Assembly (NCBI GenBank): GCA_016790075.1
Contig: JAEUPP010000057.1
Location: 1-64,000 of the forward strand
DNA: 64,000 nucleotides
Reading direction: 5' to 3'
Source of the DNA: Rhodanobacteraceae bacterium
GTDB lineage: Bacteria > Pseudomonadota > Gammaproteobacteria > Xanthomonadales > Rhodanobacteraceae
Position numbers and translations under genes: made by a program. Each line of letters opens with the position of its first letter. The stretch's first letter is position 1. Below, one piece after another: positions 55,654-64,000 of the stretch. Under the pieces are notes generated by a model. It saw nothing but the letters and a program-made list of their open reading frames with translations. It was not told the DNA's origin and searched no databases.

Positions 55654-56979
55654 GTGGACCACCCCCGCGGCATACGGCGCAAGATATGGGCCGTGTTCAC
55701 CCTGCAGCTGGCGGCGATCAGCTGTGCCACGCTCATGGGCGGGTTCGCCGCGGGTATCGTGCTTGAGGACTGGTTGATCCGGCATGTTCTGAAGGATGAA
55801 GCCCACTACCTGACGCAGCGCCTGCGTCTGCAGCCGGTGGTCGAATTGCTGGACACGCGCACCATGCGCGCATATCTCGACCCCGCTGGCGAGCCGGGAA
55901 ATGCGTTGCCCGCTGATTTGCAGGCGCTGAACCCGGGCTACCACTACCTGAATCGCCACGGCCGCGATGAACTGGTCTACATCGTCGATGATCGGGCCGG
56001 ACGGCTGGCATTGACGTTCAACCGTGGCCGTGTGCACGAGTTCACGCTGGTCTTCGCGCTCGTACTGCTTACGCTGATATTGCTGATCATTTATTTGATC
56101 ACCTGGCTTACCTATCGCGCTTCCCGCCGCGCAGTGACGCCGATCGTTGCGTTGGCCCGCGCTGTGCGCGACTGGGATCCCAAGAAGCCTGATCTGGGGG
56201 TGCTTGATCTGGCCAAGCTGCCTGCCAGCGCCGATCGCGACGCCGAAGCGCTGGCCGGCGCCCTTCACGCCTTCGCCCTGCGTATCGAGGAGTTTGTCGA
56301 ACGCGAACGCAATTTCACGCGAGATGCGAGTCACGAACTGCGCAGCCCGCTGACCGTCATCAAGGTTGCGTCCGATGTGCTGGATGATGAGGAACAGCTC
56401 ACTCCGTTCGCGCGCCGCTCCGTAGGCCGCATCCGGGCCGCGGCGCGGGATATGGAAGCGCTGATCGAGGCGTTTCTGATCCTCGCGCGCGAATCCGACC
56501 TGGGATTGCCGGAAGAAGATTTCCTTATCGATGAAGTGGTCGATGATGAAATGGAACGTGTGCGGCCACTGCTCGACAACAAGCCCGTGCAATTGCACCT
56601 GCAACGTGAAGGCAGCTTCCGCCTGCATGCTTCACCGCGCGTACTCTCGGTGATGCTCGGCAATCTGCTGCGCAACGCCTGCCAGTTTACCGAGCACGGA
56701 CGTATCCTCGTCACGGTCGGGGGCGACTTCGTGCGTGTCGAAGACACCGGCGTAGGCATCCGTGTTGGTGATCTGGAAAAAATCTTCACGCCGTTTTTCC
56801 GGCCCGACCGCAGCCCACGGGGTGGTCACGGCGTAGGCCTGAGCATCGTCAAGCGGCTGTCTGACCGCTTCAACTGGCCGCTGCAGCTCGACAGTGTGCT
56901 CGGTGCCGGCACCGTCGCCACGCTGCGCTTTCCTGGCGCCGTACCGCGCCAGCACGAGACCTCCCGTGGTGACGGATGA
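55654..56979 (+). CDS. Sensor histidine kinase, partner of the OmpR-type regulator
   Basis: A 441-residue kinase starting with GTG at 55654, three bases after the regulator stop. Two membrane helices at about 13-36 and 130-153 frame a small periplasmic domain. A HAMP-like linker follows, then HisKA with His227 in RDASHELRSPLTVIK, then HATPase (LRNACQFTEHGRILV, EDTGVGI, GGHGVGLSIVKRLSDRF). The spacing and the short periplasmic part resemble QseC/PhoQ-like relatives, but the signal is unknown. Confidence 0.93.
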   Translation: MDHPRGIRRKIWAVFTLQLAAISCATLMGGFAAGIVLEDWLIRHVLKDEAHYLTQRLRLQPVVELLDTRTMRAYLDPAGEPGNALPADLQALNPGYHYLNRHGRDELVYIVDDRAGRLALTFNRGRVHEFTLVFALVLLTLILLIIYLITWLTYRASRRAVTPIVALARAVRDWDPKKPDLGVLDLAKLPASADRDAEALAGALHAFALRIEEFVERERNFTRDASHELRSPLTVIKVASDVLDDEEQLTPFARRSVGRIRAAARDMEALIEAFLILARESDLGLPEEDFLIDEVVDDEMERVRPLLDNKPVQLHLQREGSFRLHASPRVLSVMLGNLLRNACQFTEHGRILVTVGGDFVRVEDTGVGIRVGDLEKIFTPFFRPDRSPRGGHGVGLSIVKRLSDRFNWPLQLDSVLGAGTVATLRFPGAVPRQHETSRGDG

Positions 56980-57134
56980 AGCACCGCAACGGCGGCCTTC
57001 TGCGACAGGAGCTGTTGCGACACGTTCCAGCTCGGCGTGAGCAGCGGATGTGAAAAGTAGCAACCATTCCGCCCGCTGCCAGTACTCAGTACTGGCAAGC
57101 CGCTATCCCGTGCGGTGTCTGGCTGGAGGATCAA

Positions 57135-57917
57135 ATGTATCGACACATAGTTCGCGGGGTTACAGGCCTTTGCATGTTGCTCGCGTCGACCCTTGCGGGG
57201 GCAGCCAATCATGTGGTGTTGGTTGGCGGCGGTGGCAACGGCTATTCGCCGTCCAGCCTGACAATCCAGGCCGGTGATACGGTGACGTTCCGCAATGCAG
57301 GCGGTTTCCACAATGTGGTCGCTGATGACGGCTCATTCCGCTGTTCCGTCGACTGCGAGCGCGAAGGCTACGGTCTCAGCAATAGCGGCGCACCCAGCTC
57401 CAGCAGCTGGTCACAGACGATGACGTTCAACCTGCCGGGTGAAGTTGGCTATTACTGCAGCGTGCATGGAGGGCCAGGCGGCGCCGGCATGGCAGGCAAG
57501 ATCATCGTACAAGCTGGTGGCTCGAGTTTTGCCATCGGCAACGCGGTCAGCGGTAACTGGTTCAATCCGGCGCAGAGCGGTCACGGCTTTCAGCTCGAAA
57601 AGGTCAACGACACCACGGTGACCGCGTTCTGGTTCACGTTCGATGCGAGCGGTAACCAGGTCTGGATACTTGGCGTAGGCCAGCTCGTGAACAACCGCAT
57701 CGAAATGCAGGCAGTGAAGAGTCGAGGTGGCCGTTTCCCTCCAAACTTCGACCCCGCCCAAATCACGAATCCGCCCTGGGGCACGCTGACTTTCACCTTC
57801 ACTGGCTGCAACGCCGGCAACGTGGCCTGGACCTCGACCGACCCGCAGTTCACCGCTTCGGGCACCCTGATGCTCGAACGTGTGACCTCGATTGCCGGCA
57901 CCACGTGCACGCCGTAA
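57135..57917 (+). CDS. Exported cupredoxin-domain protein with an uncharacterised C-terminal domain
   Basis: A 260-residue exported copper protein. Signal peptide 1-24. The plastocyanin-like domain at about 25-128 has a full type-1 copper set: His59 (GGFHN), Cys108, His111 and Met119 (YYCSVHGGPGGAGMAG). The extra loop at 66-90 has two Cys. Residues about 132-260 form a second domain with GNWFNPAQSGHGFQLEKV, then FWFTFDASGNQVWILGVG and LTFTFTGCNAGNVAW. I have seen this arrangement in exported proteins of this bacterial group but know no function. Monocistronic. Confidence 0.85.
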   Translation: MYRHIVRGVTGLCMLLASTLAGAANHVVLVGGGGNGYSPSSLTIQAGDTVTFRNAGGFHNVVADDGSFRCSVDCEREGYGLSNSGAPSSSSWSQTMTFNLPGEVGYYCSVHGGPGGAGMAGKIIVQAGGSSFAIGNAVSGNWFNPAQSGHGFQLEKVNDTTVTAFWFTFDASGNQVWILGVGQLVNNRIEMQAVKSRGGRFPPNFDPAQITNPPWGTLTFTFTGCNAGNVAWTSTDPQFTASGTLMLERVTSIAGTTCTP

Positions 57918-58197
57918 CGCCGGCCTGTTGAAGGCGCCAGGAAAGAGGCCTGGCGCCAACCCGGACTCTCGTCATCGGTACGCGGTAGCGCGTGGCTGTA
58001 CTCTGGAATTTTGGTCGGGTGACGGTGCTTGTCATTCCTTCGCCGTGGACAGCCGGATCGTTCGTGCCCGCCGCGCTGCCGGCGCGACTTGAGTTGCCAC
58101 CGGTGGCCGCAACTGTGGTGTGTGCGCCGGCGGACCAGGGCGCGGCGTTGGCCGTGCCCTGGTCTGCTGCGCTAACCATCCGCGCGGGCGGTGCGGT

Positions 58198-60621
58198 CTA
58201 CTGAGCGAGCTCCCATACCGAGCGGCCGAATGTCGCGGCACGCACCAAGGTACCGTCGCGCGAGACATAGAGGTCGGTCACATTGACCAGCGGCATGCCT
58301 GCGCCCAGGCGCGACCAGGTCGTGCCGCTGTCGGTCGACGTGTAGGCGCCCAGGTGAGTGGCCGCATACAAGGTGGTTGATGTGGTCGGATCGACGCTGA
58401 CGGCGTTCACCGGAATGCCGGTCGGGAAGCCACCACCATCGATGGGCGACCAGCTTGCGCCGCCGTTGCTCGAACGCCAGAGGTGGGTCTTGGTCGCGTT
58501 CGGTGCAACTGACGAGACATAGATGATGTTCGTATTGGCCGTATCAAACGCGATCGAGCTCAGGCTGGAGTCGTGATTGGGCAGGGCGCTGGGGGCAGTC
58601 CAGCTGGTACCGCCGTTGCTGGACAGAAAAACGCGGCCGCTGTTGGCGACGAGGCCGATGACGCTGGCATTGCTGCGCGCGGTGCCGATCCCACGGATGT
58701 ACAGGCTGGTCGTCGGCAGCCCGGTAGTACCTAGTGGGCTCCAGGAGCCGGCGTAGTTCACGCTCTTGTAGGCCTTGGTATAGCTGTAGGTATACAGGGT
58801 GTTGCCGCTGAGGTCGCCGTCCCAGCGCTTGATGACGGTCAGGAATGGCGCAGTTGCGTCGTTGTTGCATTCGGTAATGCCCGAGCAGGCGCTGGAGAAG
58901 TTCAGGCCGCTATCAGTGCTCTTCATGATGCGTGCGTAGTACAGGCTGCCCAGCATCTGGTTGGCGTTGGACTGGTTCACGTCACAGCCGAAGCCGTCGC
59001 CACCGATCTCCTGGTTGTATACACCGGTAGAGCCGACGCGGACACGGGTGCCGTTGTCCTGCAGACCGGCAATGACCTTGCCGCGGTCGGCCGTTGACGA
59101 GCCGATCTGGTAGACCAGGTGAGTGGCAATGCCCTCGTTCATGGCCGCGCTCCAGGTCGTGCCGCCGTTGGCCGTGAAGAACACACCACCGTCCGAACCG
59201 ACATAGAGCGTGCCGTTGCGATCGTAGTGCGCGGTGTGCAGGTCGGCGTGGACATAGGGCAGGCCAAACTGCGCCAGCCAGTTGCTGGCCTGCGAATAGG
59301 TCGAGCCACCGTCGGTCGTCTTGGCTATCAGCAGAGCGCCGCCAAAATAGACCTCGTTCTTGTTGGTCGGACGTACGATCAGCATCTGGTCGTACGAACC
59401 CTGGCCGCTGAACACGGTCTGCAGAGTGGTCGACTCGGTATTGCGGTTGGAATAACTCTTGTAGGTGACGCGCGTGCCTTTCTTGCTCGCACCGACGCCG
59501 GTCCAGGTCACCCCGTTGTCAGTCGACTTGAACAGGTTGGCAAAGTCGTTTTCCGTGCCGCTGGTGTTGGCGGCAAGCGCATACATCGTAGTGCGGTCGG
59601 ACGGCGCGGCCGCGACCGTCACACGGCCTATGCCGGCGCTGTCGGCTATGCCGGTCGCGCGGGTCCAGGTTGCGCCGCTGTCGGTCGACCGCCAGACCTG
59701 TCCATTGGTGGCGGTGGCGCTAGGCGCTGCTTCCAGACTGAGCACGAAGGTATTGCCGCCGCCCCAGTCAATCGACCAGATGTACGGCGTTTCCGCCACA
59801 CCCGTATTGATGGACACCGGCGCATAACTCGCGCCGGCGTTGGTCGAGCGGTACAGGCCCTTGTTGGTGGCCACGAGGACGAGGTTGGAGTTGCTGGGTG
59901 ATACGGCGATATCGGGAATGATGGTCGAGTCGCCAAGCACTACCGGATTGCTCCAGGTGTTGGCTCCGTCAGTCGACTTTGCGAGCCCGATACCGGTGCC
60001 GTCGAACGGGTCGCCGAGGCCGAGATACAGGACATTGGCGTTGTTCGGGTCCATCTCCAGCGCACCGACCGACAGCGAACCCAAGGTTTCGGTCTTGGCA
60101 TTCCAGAACGCGCCGCCGTCGGTCGATTTCCAGACCCCGCCGCCGGCGAACGCGACGTAGATGGTTTGCGCGTTGTTCGGATCGGTCACGATGCTGCGCA
60201 CGCGGCCGGTATCGCTGACGCCGTTGAGCGTGGTGCCGCCGTTCTGCGCATAGGATGCGGCAGTAGGGCCGATATTGTTCCAGGTGCCACTGAGGTTGAT
60301 TTTGGCCGCGGCCTTCGGATCAATCACCGTGGCAGAAGTGTCGCTGCCGGGCAGCAGGCGGCTGTAGCGCTGGCGCTCACGTTGTGCAGCTTGCAGCATG
60401 AAGTGTTGGTAACTTGTTGTCCAAAGCTGCTTTTTATTTTTATCGATTTTTGTTCTTTTGCTGCGCTGGTCGTAACTTTCGTTGTACCACTCGTCCATCG
60501 CTTGCCGCCGTGCCATTGCATTGTCGCGTTCCTTGGCGTATGCGCTACCCGATGCACCCGCGGCGACCACGATCAGCACGCTGCCCGCAAAACACCCCCA
60601 CTTCGTCAGTGCTACCCGCAT
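58198..60621 (-). CDS. Large exported BNR/sortilin-like beta-propeller protein
   Basis: An 807-residue exported protein with a signal peptide at about 12-29 (SVLIVVAAGASGSAYA). A charged helical stretch follows at 30-90. Then at least ten BNR/Asp-box type repeats of the form VWKSTDGGAFW, GLYRSTNAGAS, RSTDSGATWTRAT, LFKSTDNGVTWTGV, FLSSNGGTSWTAP, LWRSSNGGASWSPI and YTSTDSGTTWSRLG. It ends GRSVWELAQ. Asp-box repeats occur in sialidases, photosystem assembly proteins and sortilin-like propellers. No sialidase catalytic residues are evident. The 280-bp gap beyond its stop shows no supported gene. Confidence 0.88.
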   Translation of the reverse strand: MRVALTKWGCFAGSVLIVVAAGASGSAYAKERDNAMARRQAMDEWYNESYDQRSKRTKIDKNKKQLWTTSYQHFMLQAAQRERQRYSRLLPGSDTSATVIDPKAAAKINLSGTWNNIGPTAASYAQNGGTTLNGVSDTGRVRSIVTDPNNAQTIYVAFAGGGVWKSTDGGAFWNAKTETLGSLSVGALEMDPNNANVLYLGLGDPFDGTGIGLAKSTDGANTWSNPVVLGDSTIIPDIAVSPSNSNLVLVATNKGLYRSTNAGASYAPVSINTGVAETPYIWSIDWGGGNTFVLSLEAAPSATATNGQVWRSTDSGATWTRATGIADSAGIGRVTVAAAPSDRTTMYALAANTSGTENDFANLFKSTDNGVTWTGVGASKKGTRVTYKSYSNRNTESTTLQTVFSGQGSYDQMLIVRPTNKNEVYFGGALLIAKTTDGGSTYSQASNWLAQFGLPYVHADLHTAHYDRNGTLYVGSDGGVFFTANGGTTWSAAMNEGIATHLVYQIGSSTADRGKVIAGLQDNGTRVRVGSTGVYNQEIGGDGFGCDVNQSNANQMLGSLYYARIMKSTDSGLNFSSACSGITECNNDATAPFLTVIKRWDGDLSGNTLYTYSYTKAYKSVNYAGSWSPLGTTGLPTTSLYIRGIGTARSNASVIGLVANSGRVFLSSNGGTSWTAPSALPNHDSSLSSIAFDTANTNIIYVSSVAPNATKTHLWRSSNGGASWSPIDGGGFPTGIPVNAVSVDPTTSTTLYAATHLGAYTSTDSGTTWSRLGAGMPLVNVTDLYVSRDGTLVRAATFGRSVWELAQ

Positions 60622-61196
60622 TACCCTTCCCCTGTAGTGTCGCCTTGTGCAAACGGCGAGTTTTGGACCGCCCCGCGCGGCCCTGGCGAACTCAGCCTTT
60701 AGGCTGATCAGGCATCAGTCTCTGGGCTGAGGTCCGGCGATCATAGGGGAGGCTATTTAATTATTTCCGGATGGAATAACGCCTTCACAGATGTTCACTT
60801 TTTCGCGCCGACTATTCCGGACTGGACCGTTCGCTACCGGCGTGCTCGGAGCCGGCTTCGTCGATGCGCGCAGGATGTGTTCTGCAGATGTACCTGCTGC
60901 CTAAATTGATGCGTTATGAAAATGTAGTAGTGCGAAACCGTGTGGTGAGTGCCGCCAGCCCTGGTCGAGAGCGGGATGCGTTCATGGGCCGCCGCGGTGA
61001 TTCCGTGGTGCCGGCACTCTTCTGGTGCTGAACGCGCTGGCCTTGCACAAATTCTGGAATCGATCCGGGCGCTGAGCAGAATCCGCTGCCGGAAACCTGT
61101 GTACATCAATCGACCTCAGCAAGGTCGATATGTTTGGCGTCGTTGGAAGCGAGCGCGGTGACGGCGAGCAGGGCGACTGGCCGGCACACCATGCGG
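60622..61196. other. Intergenic region between the BNR gene and tamB, no supported gene
   Basis: About 575 bp, with an AT-rich stretch near 60750-60790 (GGCTATTTAATTATTTCCGG) that could hold the BNR gene promoter. The ORFs here (60834-61109 minus, 60949-61161 plus, 60982-61266 minus) look random in composition. Confidence 0.4.
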
Positions 61197-64000
61197 TCAT
61201 TTTTCGAGGCGGTAGTTCAGGCCGGCGCGGTTTTCCGTCGTCGCGTTCTGCGCTTCGAGCTCCCATAGCCGCGAGAGCTTGTAGCGCAGGGTTATGACTT
61301 CACCCGGCGTGAAGATGCCGACGCCGTAGCTTAAGTACAATTTGGGAGACAGATACTTGCCGACAGTGAAGGCAGCGCCGCCTATGGCGGCGTTGTCGCT
61401 GACGGCGGCGTCGACGCCCAGGCGCGCGCCTACGCTTTTTGCCAGCAGGTCGCCGGTGGCAGAACCCAGCGCCTGCGCCGCAGCGCCGACCAGATCGCCT
61501 TCACCGCTCTTGAGCGCTGACAGCGGGCGTCCGGTAATCAGGTAGGACAGGGCTTCGGACTGCTCCAGTGCGGGCTCTGAAAACACGGTGAGTAGCGGGG
61601 CTTGTGCGGTGCCTTGCACGCGCAGGCCGGCGGTAACGTCGCGCAGTTCACGCACCGCCTTGAGATCCAGGCCGGGATTGTCGATGGCCGTGCTGGCAAA
61701 CAGCAGGCGGCCGGTCTGGATTTTCAGGTCCTGGCCATAAGCCTTGTAGGTGCCGCCGACCCGGATTTCGCCCCGGCCTGTGGTCTGGCGGCCGGGGCGT
61801 TCGACCACGACGAGCTGACCATCGAGTTTGCCGTCCAGGCCGAAGCCCTTTAGCTTGACCGCCTCACCGAGCTTCACGGTGACGTCGGCGGTGATCGGCT
61901 GCGCCGCCTGGTGTTCGGCGGCGTCGGTATCGACAATGACGACGTCGGGCGAGATTTTGGCCGCGCCGCCGCCGGGCAGTCTGGTCAGGTCGATATCGGC
62001 CCTGGGCATGCCAATTTCACCGTTTGCCACCAGGCCCTGTTCATTGCGGCGCACGCGCAGCTTCGGCGAGAGAACGAGGTGAGCGGCGGGAATGTCGGCG
62101 GCAAGAAAATCCTCGCCTTCGATCAGGATATCCAGTGGTGCATCGGCGCTGATGCCGCTGCTGCCGCTGATCTTGAGCTGGCCCTGACCGGAGCGGATGC
62201 TGCCGCTGATGGCGACGCTGCCTCGGTTGTCCAGGTCGACCTGTATCTTGCCGTCGGCGAGCTTTAGTCCGGCCTCGGGCACTTCGGTGACGAAACCATC
62301 GACCAGGATCTGTCCGCTGGCGCTGGGTGTCGCGACAGTACCGCCGAATACGAGGCGACCGTCCAGCTGCCCCTTGGTACCGGCGAGTTCGGATGAAAAC
62401 AATTCCACAAAGGACATGTTTCCGAGTTTGAGCTGGATCTGGCCCGAGAGATCCTGCTCCGCGCCGCTTGCGTCCAGGCTCCCACTGATGCTGCCGCCGT
62501 CGGCGAGGTTGCCCTGTACGACCAGACGCTGTGACGACGGGGAAAAGGCTGCGTCCATGGCGAGATCGGAATAGGCCAGCAATGCCTGATCGGGCCGGTC
62601 CGTATAGGCGATGCGGCCTGCCGCGGAAGAAATTCTTGCGCTGCCGTCGAGTGCGCCCTGGGCGCTGCGGCGCAGGTTGCCTGAACCGTTGATTTCGCCG
62701 CTCAGCTCCAAGGTCGTGTCGGGCGCGGAAAGGGCCGTGAGTGTCGCCAGCGGCAGGCGCTCCAGGCGATACCGGCCTTGCATGCTGCCGTCGGCGGCGT
62801 GCTGGCCGGAAATGCACAGGCGCGGCCCTTGTGCCGCCAGGCATAGCTCACCCAGTGTGGTTGTGCCCGTTGCATACGAGAGCGCTGCGGGTTGCTCCAG
62901 CGCCCACGGCGGCTGGTCCTTGAGTTCAAGCGTGAGCGCATTCAATGCGCCGCTCCAGTTCTCGCCGCTGAGCTTGCCGCGCAACTGCAATTGCGTGGAC
63001 AGCACGCTGCCCAGGGCGCCGGCGCTGAGTTCGTGCGAGTCGCGGTCGCCCTTGGCCGCCAGGGTTATGCGGTCGAACGGTTGTCCAGCAGCGTTGACGC
63101 CCGTCGCGAGCAATTCCAGCCGGCCGCGCGCCGCGCTGAGGTCGGCAATGTTGGCGCTGAGGGTCAGCGAGGCCGCGCGGCTGTCCGCATAGACCAGCCC
63201 CGTGCCGTCGGCCTGGGCATCCAGGGTGAGCGCGGGCCACCGGCCCTTGATGCCCAACTGGCCGCGCAGGCGGCCCTGTGCCTGCGGCAGCAGGTCGCCC
63301 AGCGAGGCAAGCGTGAAACCCATGTGTGCGTCGGTCATGGTCTCGCTGCCATAGCCGCGTACGGCCAGTGTGCTGTCGCCGGAAGCGAGTGCCAGAGTGC
63401 CGTCGATGGCAGGGCCGGGCGCAATGCGCAGATCGGCCGTGCCGGTGATGGGGCGCTGGCGCAGACTGCCGTCGAGCTTGGGCATTTTCAGTGTGGCGCT
63501 GACACCGTCGGCAGCCTGTTGGCCTTCAGTCGCGAATTGCAGGTTCAGCGTGCCGGGCCACCCGGCGGCGATGGTGCCTGGGTCGAGCTGGTTGGCGCTG
63601 ACCTCGAGTTTCCAGCCAGGCACTGGCTTCAGGCTCACTTCGCCGCTGGCATTCAACGAACCTGCTGGCTTGCCGTTGTGGTGTTGCTGCAGCAGCACGT
63701 GCTCAAGCGCTATGCGTTCATTGTTGCCGCTGGCGGCGAGCGAGATGTCGGTGGGGCGGCCTGGAGGGCCGATCTGCATCTCGGCAGACAGCGTGAATTG
63801 TCGGGTTGTACCGGCAAGGCGAAGATTGCCGCTGCCGGCGAGTTCCTGTCCGACCAGCGCAGCCGGCAGCAGCAAGTCTTTCCAGGTTGCGCTCAGGTGC
63901 GCGGAGGCGTCGGCGCTCAGTGGCAATTCGCCGCTGAGATCCAGCCGGCCCGGCAGCATGGGGGAAGTTGCGCTCAAGGCTTCGATGACTAGTGTTTGCT
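61197..64000 (-). CDS. tamB: TamB-like translocation/assembly protein (DUF490), C-terminal 930 residues, cut by window edge
   Basis: The minus-strand frame is open from the window edge to the TGA at 61197, so the true start lies beyond 64000. The visible part is a long run of beta-strand repeats of the AsmA/TamB type (IQVDLDNRGSVAISGSIRSG and similar). It ends in the canonical DUF490 C-terminal domain: LSYLITGRPLSALKSGEGD, then LYLSYGVGIFTPGEVITLRY, then LWELEAQNATTENRAGLNYR. TamB spans the periplasm and moves phospholipids or barrel proteins with TamA, which is probably encoded just beyond the right edge. Confidence 0.94.
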   Translation of the reverse strand, partial: QTLVIEALSATSPMLPGRLDLSGELPLSADASAHLSATWKDLLLPAALVGQELAGSGNLRLAGTTRQFTLSAEMQIGPPGRPTDISLAASGNNERIALEHVLLQQHHNGKPAGSLNASGEVSLKPVPGWKLEVSANQLDPGTIAAGWPGTLNLQFATEGQQAADGVSATLKMPKLDGSLRQRPITGTADLRIAPGPAIDGTLALASGDSTLAVRGYGSETMTDAHMGFTLASLGDLLPQAQGRLRGQLGIKGRWPALTLDAQADGTGLVYADSRAASLTLSANIADLSAARGRLELLATGVNAAGQPFDRITLAAKGDRDSHELSAGALGSVLSTQLQLRGKLSGENWSGALNALTLELKDQPPWALEQPAALSYATGTTTLGELCLAAQGPRLCISGQHAADGSMQGRYRLERLPLATLTALSAPDTTLELSGEINGSGNLRRSAQGALDGSARISSAAGRIAYTDRPDQALLAYSDLAMDAAFSPSSQRLVVQGNLADGGSISGSLDASGAEQDLSGQIQLKLGNMSFVELFSSELAGTKGQLDGRLVFGGTVATPSASGQILVDGFVTEVPEAGLKLADGKIQVDLDNRGSVAISGSIRSGQGQLKISGSSGISADAPLDILIEGEDFLAADIPAAHLVLSPKLRVRRNEQGLVANGEIGMPRADIDLTRLPGGGAAKISPDVVIVDTDAAEHQAAQPITADVTVKLGEAVKLKGFGLDGKLDGQLVVVERPGRQTTGRGEIRVGGTYKAYGQDLKIQTGRLLFASTAIDNPGLDLKAVRELRDVTAGLRVQGTAQAPLLTVFSEPALEQSEALSYLITGRPLSALKSGEGDLVGAAAQALGSATGDLLAKSVGARLGVDAAVSDNAAIGGAAFTVGKYLSPKLYLSYGVGIFTPGEVITLRYKLSRLWELEAQNATTENRAGLNYRLEK

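Noticed and set aside
57992..58204. A 70-codon plus-strand frame between the cupredoxin and BNR genes
   Set aside because: Ala/Val/Pro-rich, no ribosome site, and its end runs into the BNR gene. Not supported.
58198..60621. Reading the BNR-repeat protein as a sialidase
   Set aside because: Asp-boxes are present, but the arginine triad and the catalytic Tyr/Glu context of sialidases were not found; it is more like sortilin-type propellers.
62892..63992. A 366-codon plus-strand frame opposite tamB
   Set aside because: Composition (Gln/Arg/Gly/Ala) is that of a shadow; tamB is certain on the other strand.

Overview
The window looks like a chromosome segment of a GC-rich gammaproteobacterium, most likely of the Xanthomonadales/Lysobacterales (Dokdonella- or Rhodanobacter-like). 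This placement is inference from the core genes (purC, rpe, trpE, ispB, ssb, etfBA, a TamB-type gene), from the many exported beta-propeller and FG-GAP proteins, and from REP elements of the GGTGGGCTTCAGCCCACC type together with a REP-associated transposase. I saw no rRNA, tRNA, CRISPR array, prophage or integron.

Layout. 1-6.4 kb: start of a REP-associated tyrosine transposase running off the left edge, then exported proteins of unknown function (delta-60 propeller, FN3-like protein, two DUF1566/Lcl-domain proteins). 6.6-10 kb: housekeeping genes (DUF962 protein, purC, cytochrome c, djlA, rpe). 10-22.5 kb: a proteobacterial dedicated sortase system. The sortase and its VIT/vWA target lie at 10.2-12.7 kb and the response regulator and histidine kinase at 19.6-22.4 kb. 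The two halves are separated by a tandem REP/BIME array and a 1633-residue RHS protein. 22.5-25.4 kb: trpE and a LuxR solo. 25.8-31.1 kb: a second RHS gene in opposite orientation, with a toxin-like C-terminal tip and an overlapping candidate immunity gene, followed by two more BIMEs. 31.6-35.4 kb: an exported protein, hutD-SET, ispB, ssb. 36-39.4 kb: FG-GAP/ASPIC-UnbV protein and a di-haem peroxidase-like protein. 39.6-45.7 kb: serine hydrolase, NarL-type two-component pair, a WxcM-like acyltransferase-isomerase fusion overlapping a degenerate acetoacetyl-CoA-synthetase-like gene. 45.8-54.8 kb: DUF5916 outer-membrane protein, etfBA, an ATP-grasp protein, YbbP/YbbA-type ABC transporter, tesA. 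54.9-57.9 kb: OmpR-type two-component pair and a cupredoxin protein. 58.2-64 kb: BNR-repeat exoprotein and the C-terminal part of TamB, running off the right edge.

The most notable signals are: (i) the dedicated sortase system split by an RHS/BIME island, with a target whose sorting signal appears to lack the LP of LPxT; (ii) three unrelated exported proteins that all end in one short tag, D-hydrophobic-[LI]-F-x-[DY]-G-[LF]-[DE]-stop, attached in one case directly after a domain whose untagged paralogue lies next door; (iii) two RHS genes in inverted orientation around the PdsRS/trpE segment, each abutted by 128-bp BIME units; (iv) an acyl-CoA-synthetase-like protein from which the ATP-binding P-loop has been cleanly lost, translationally overlapping a nucleotide-sugar-modifying fusion enzyme.
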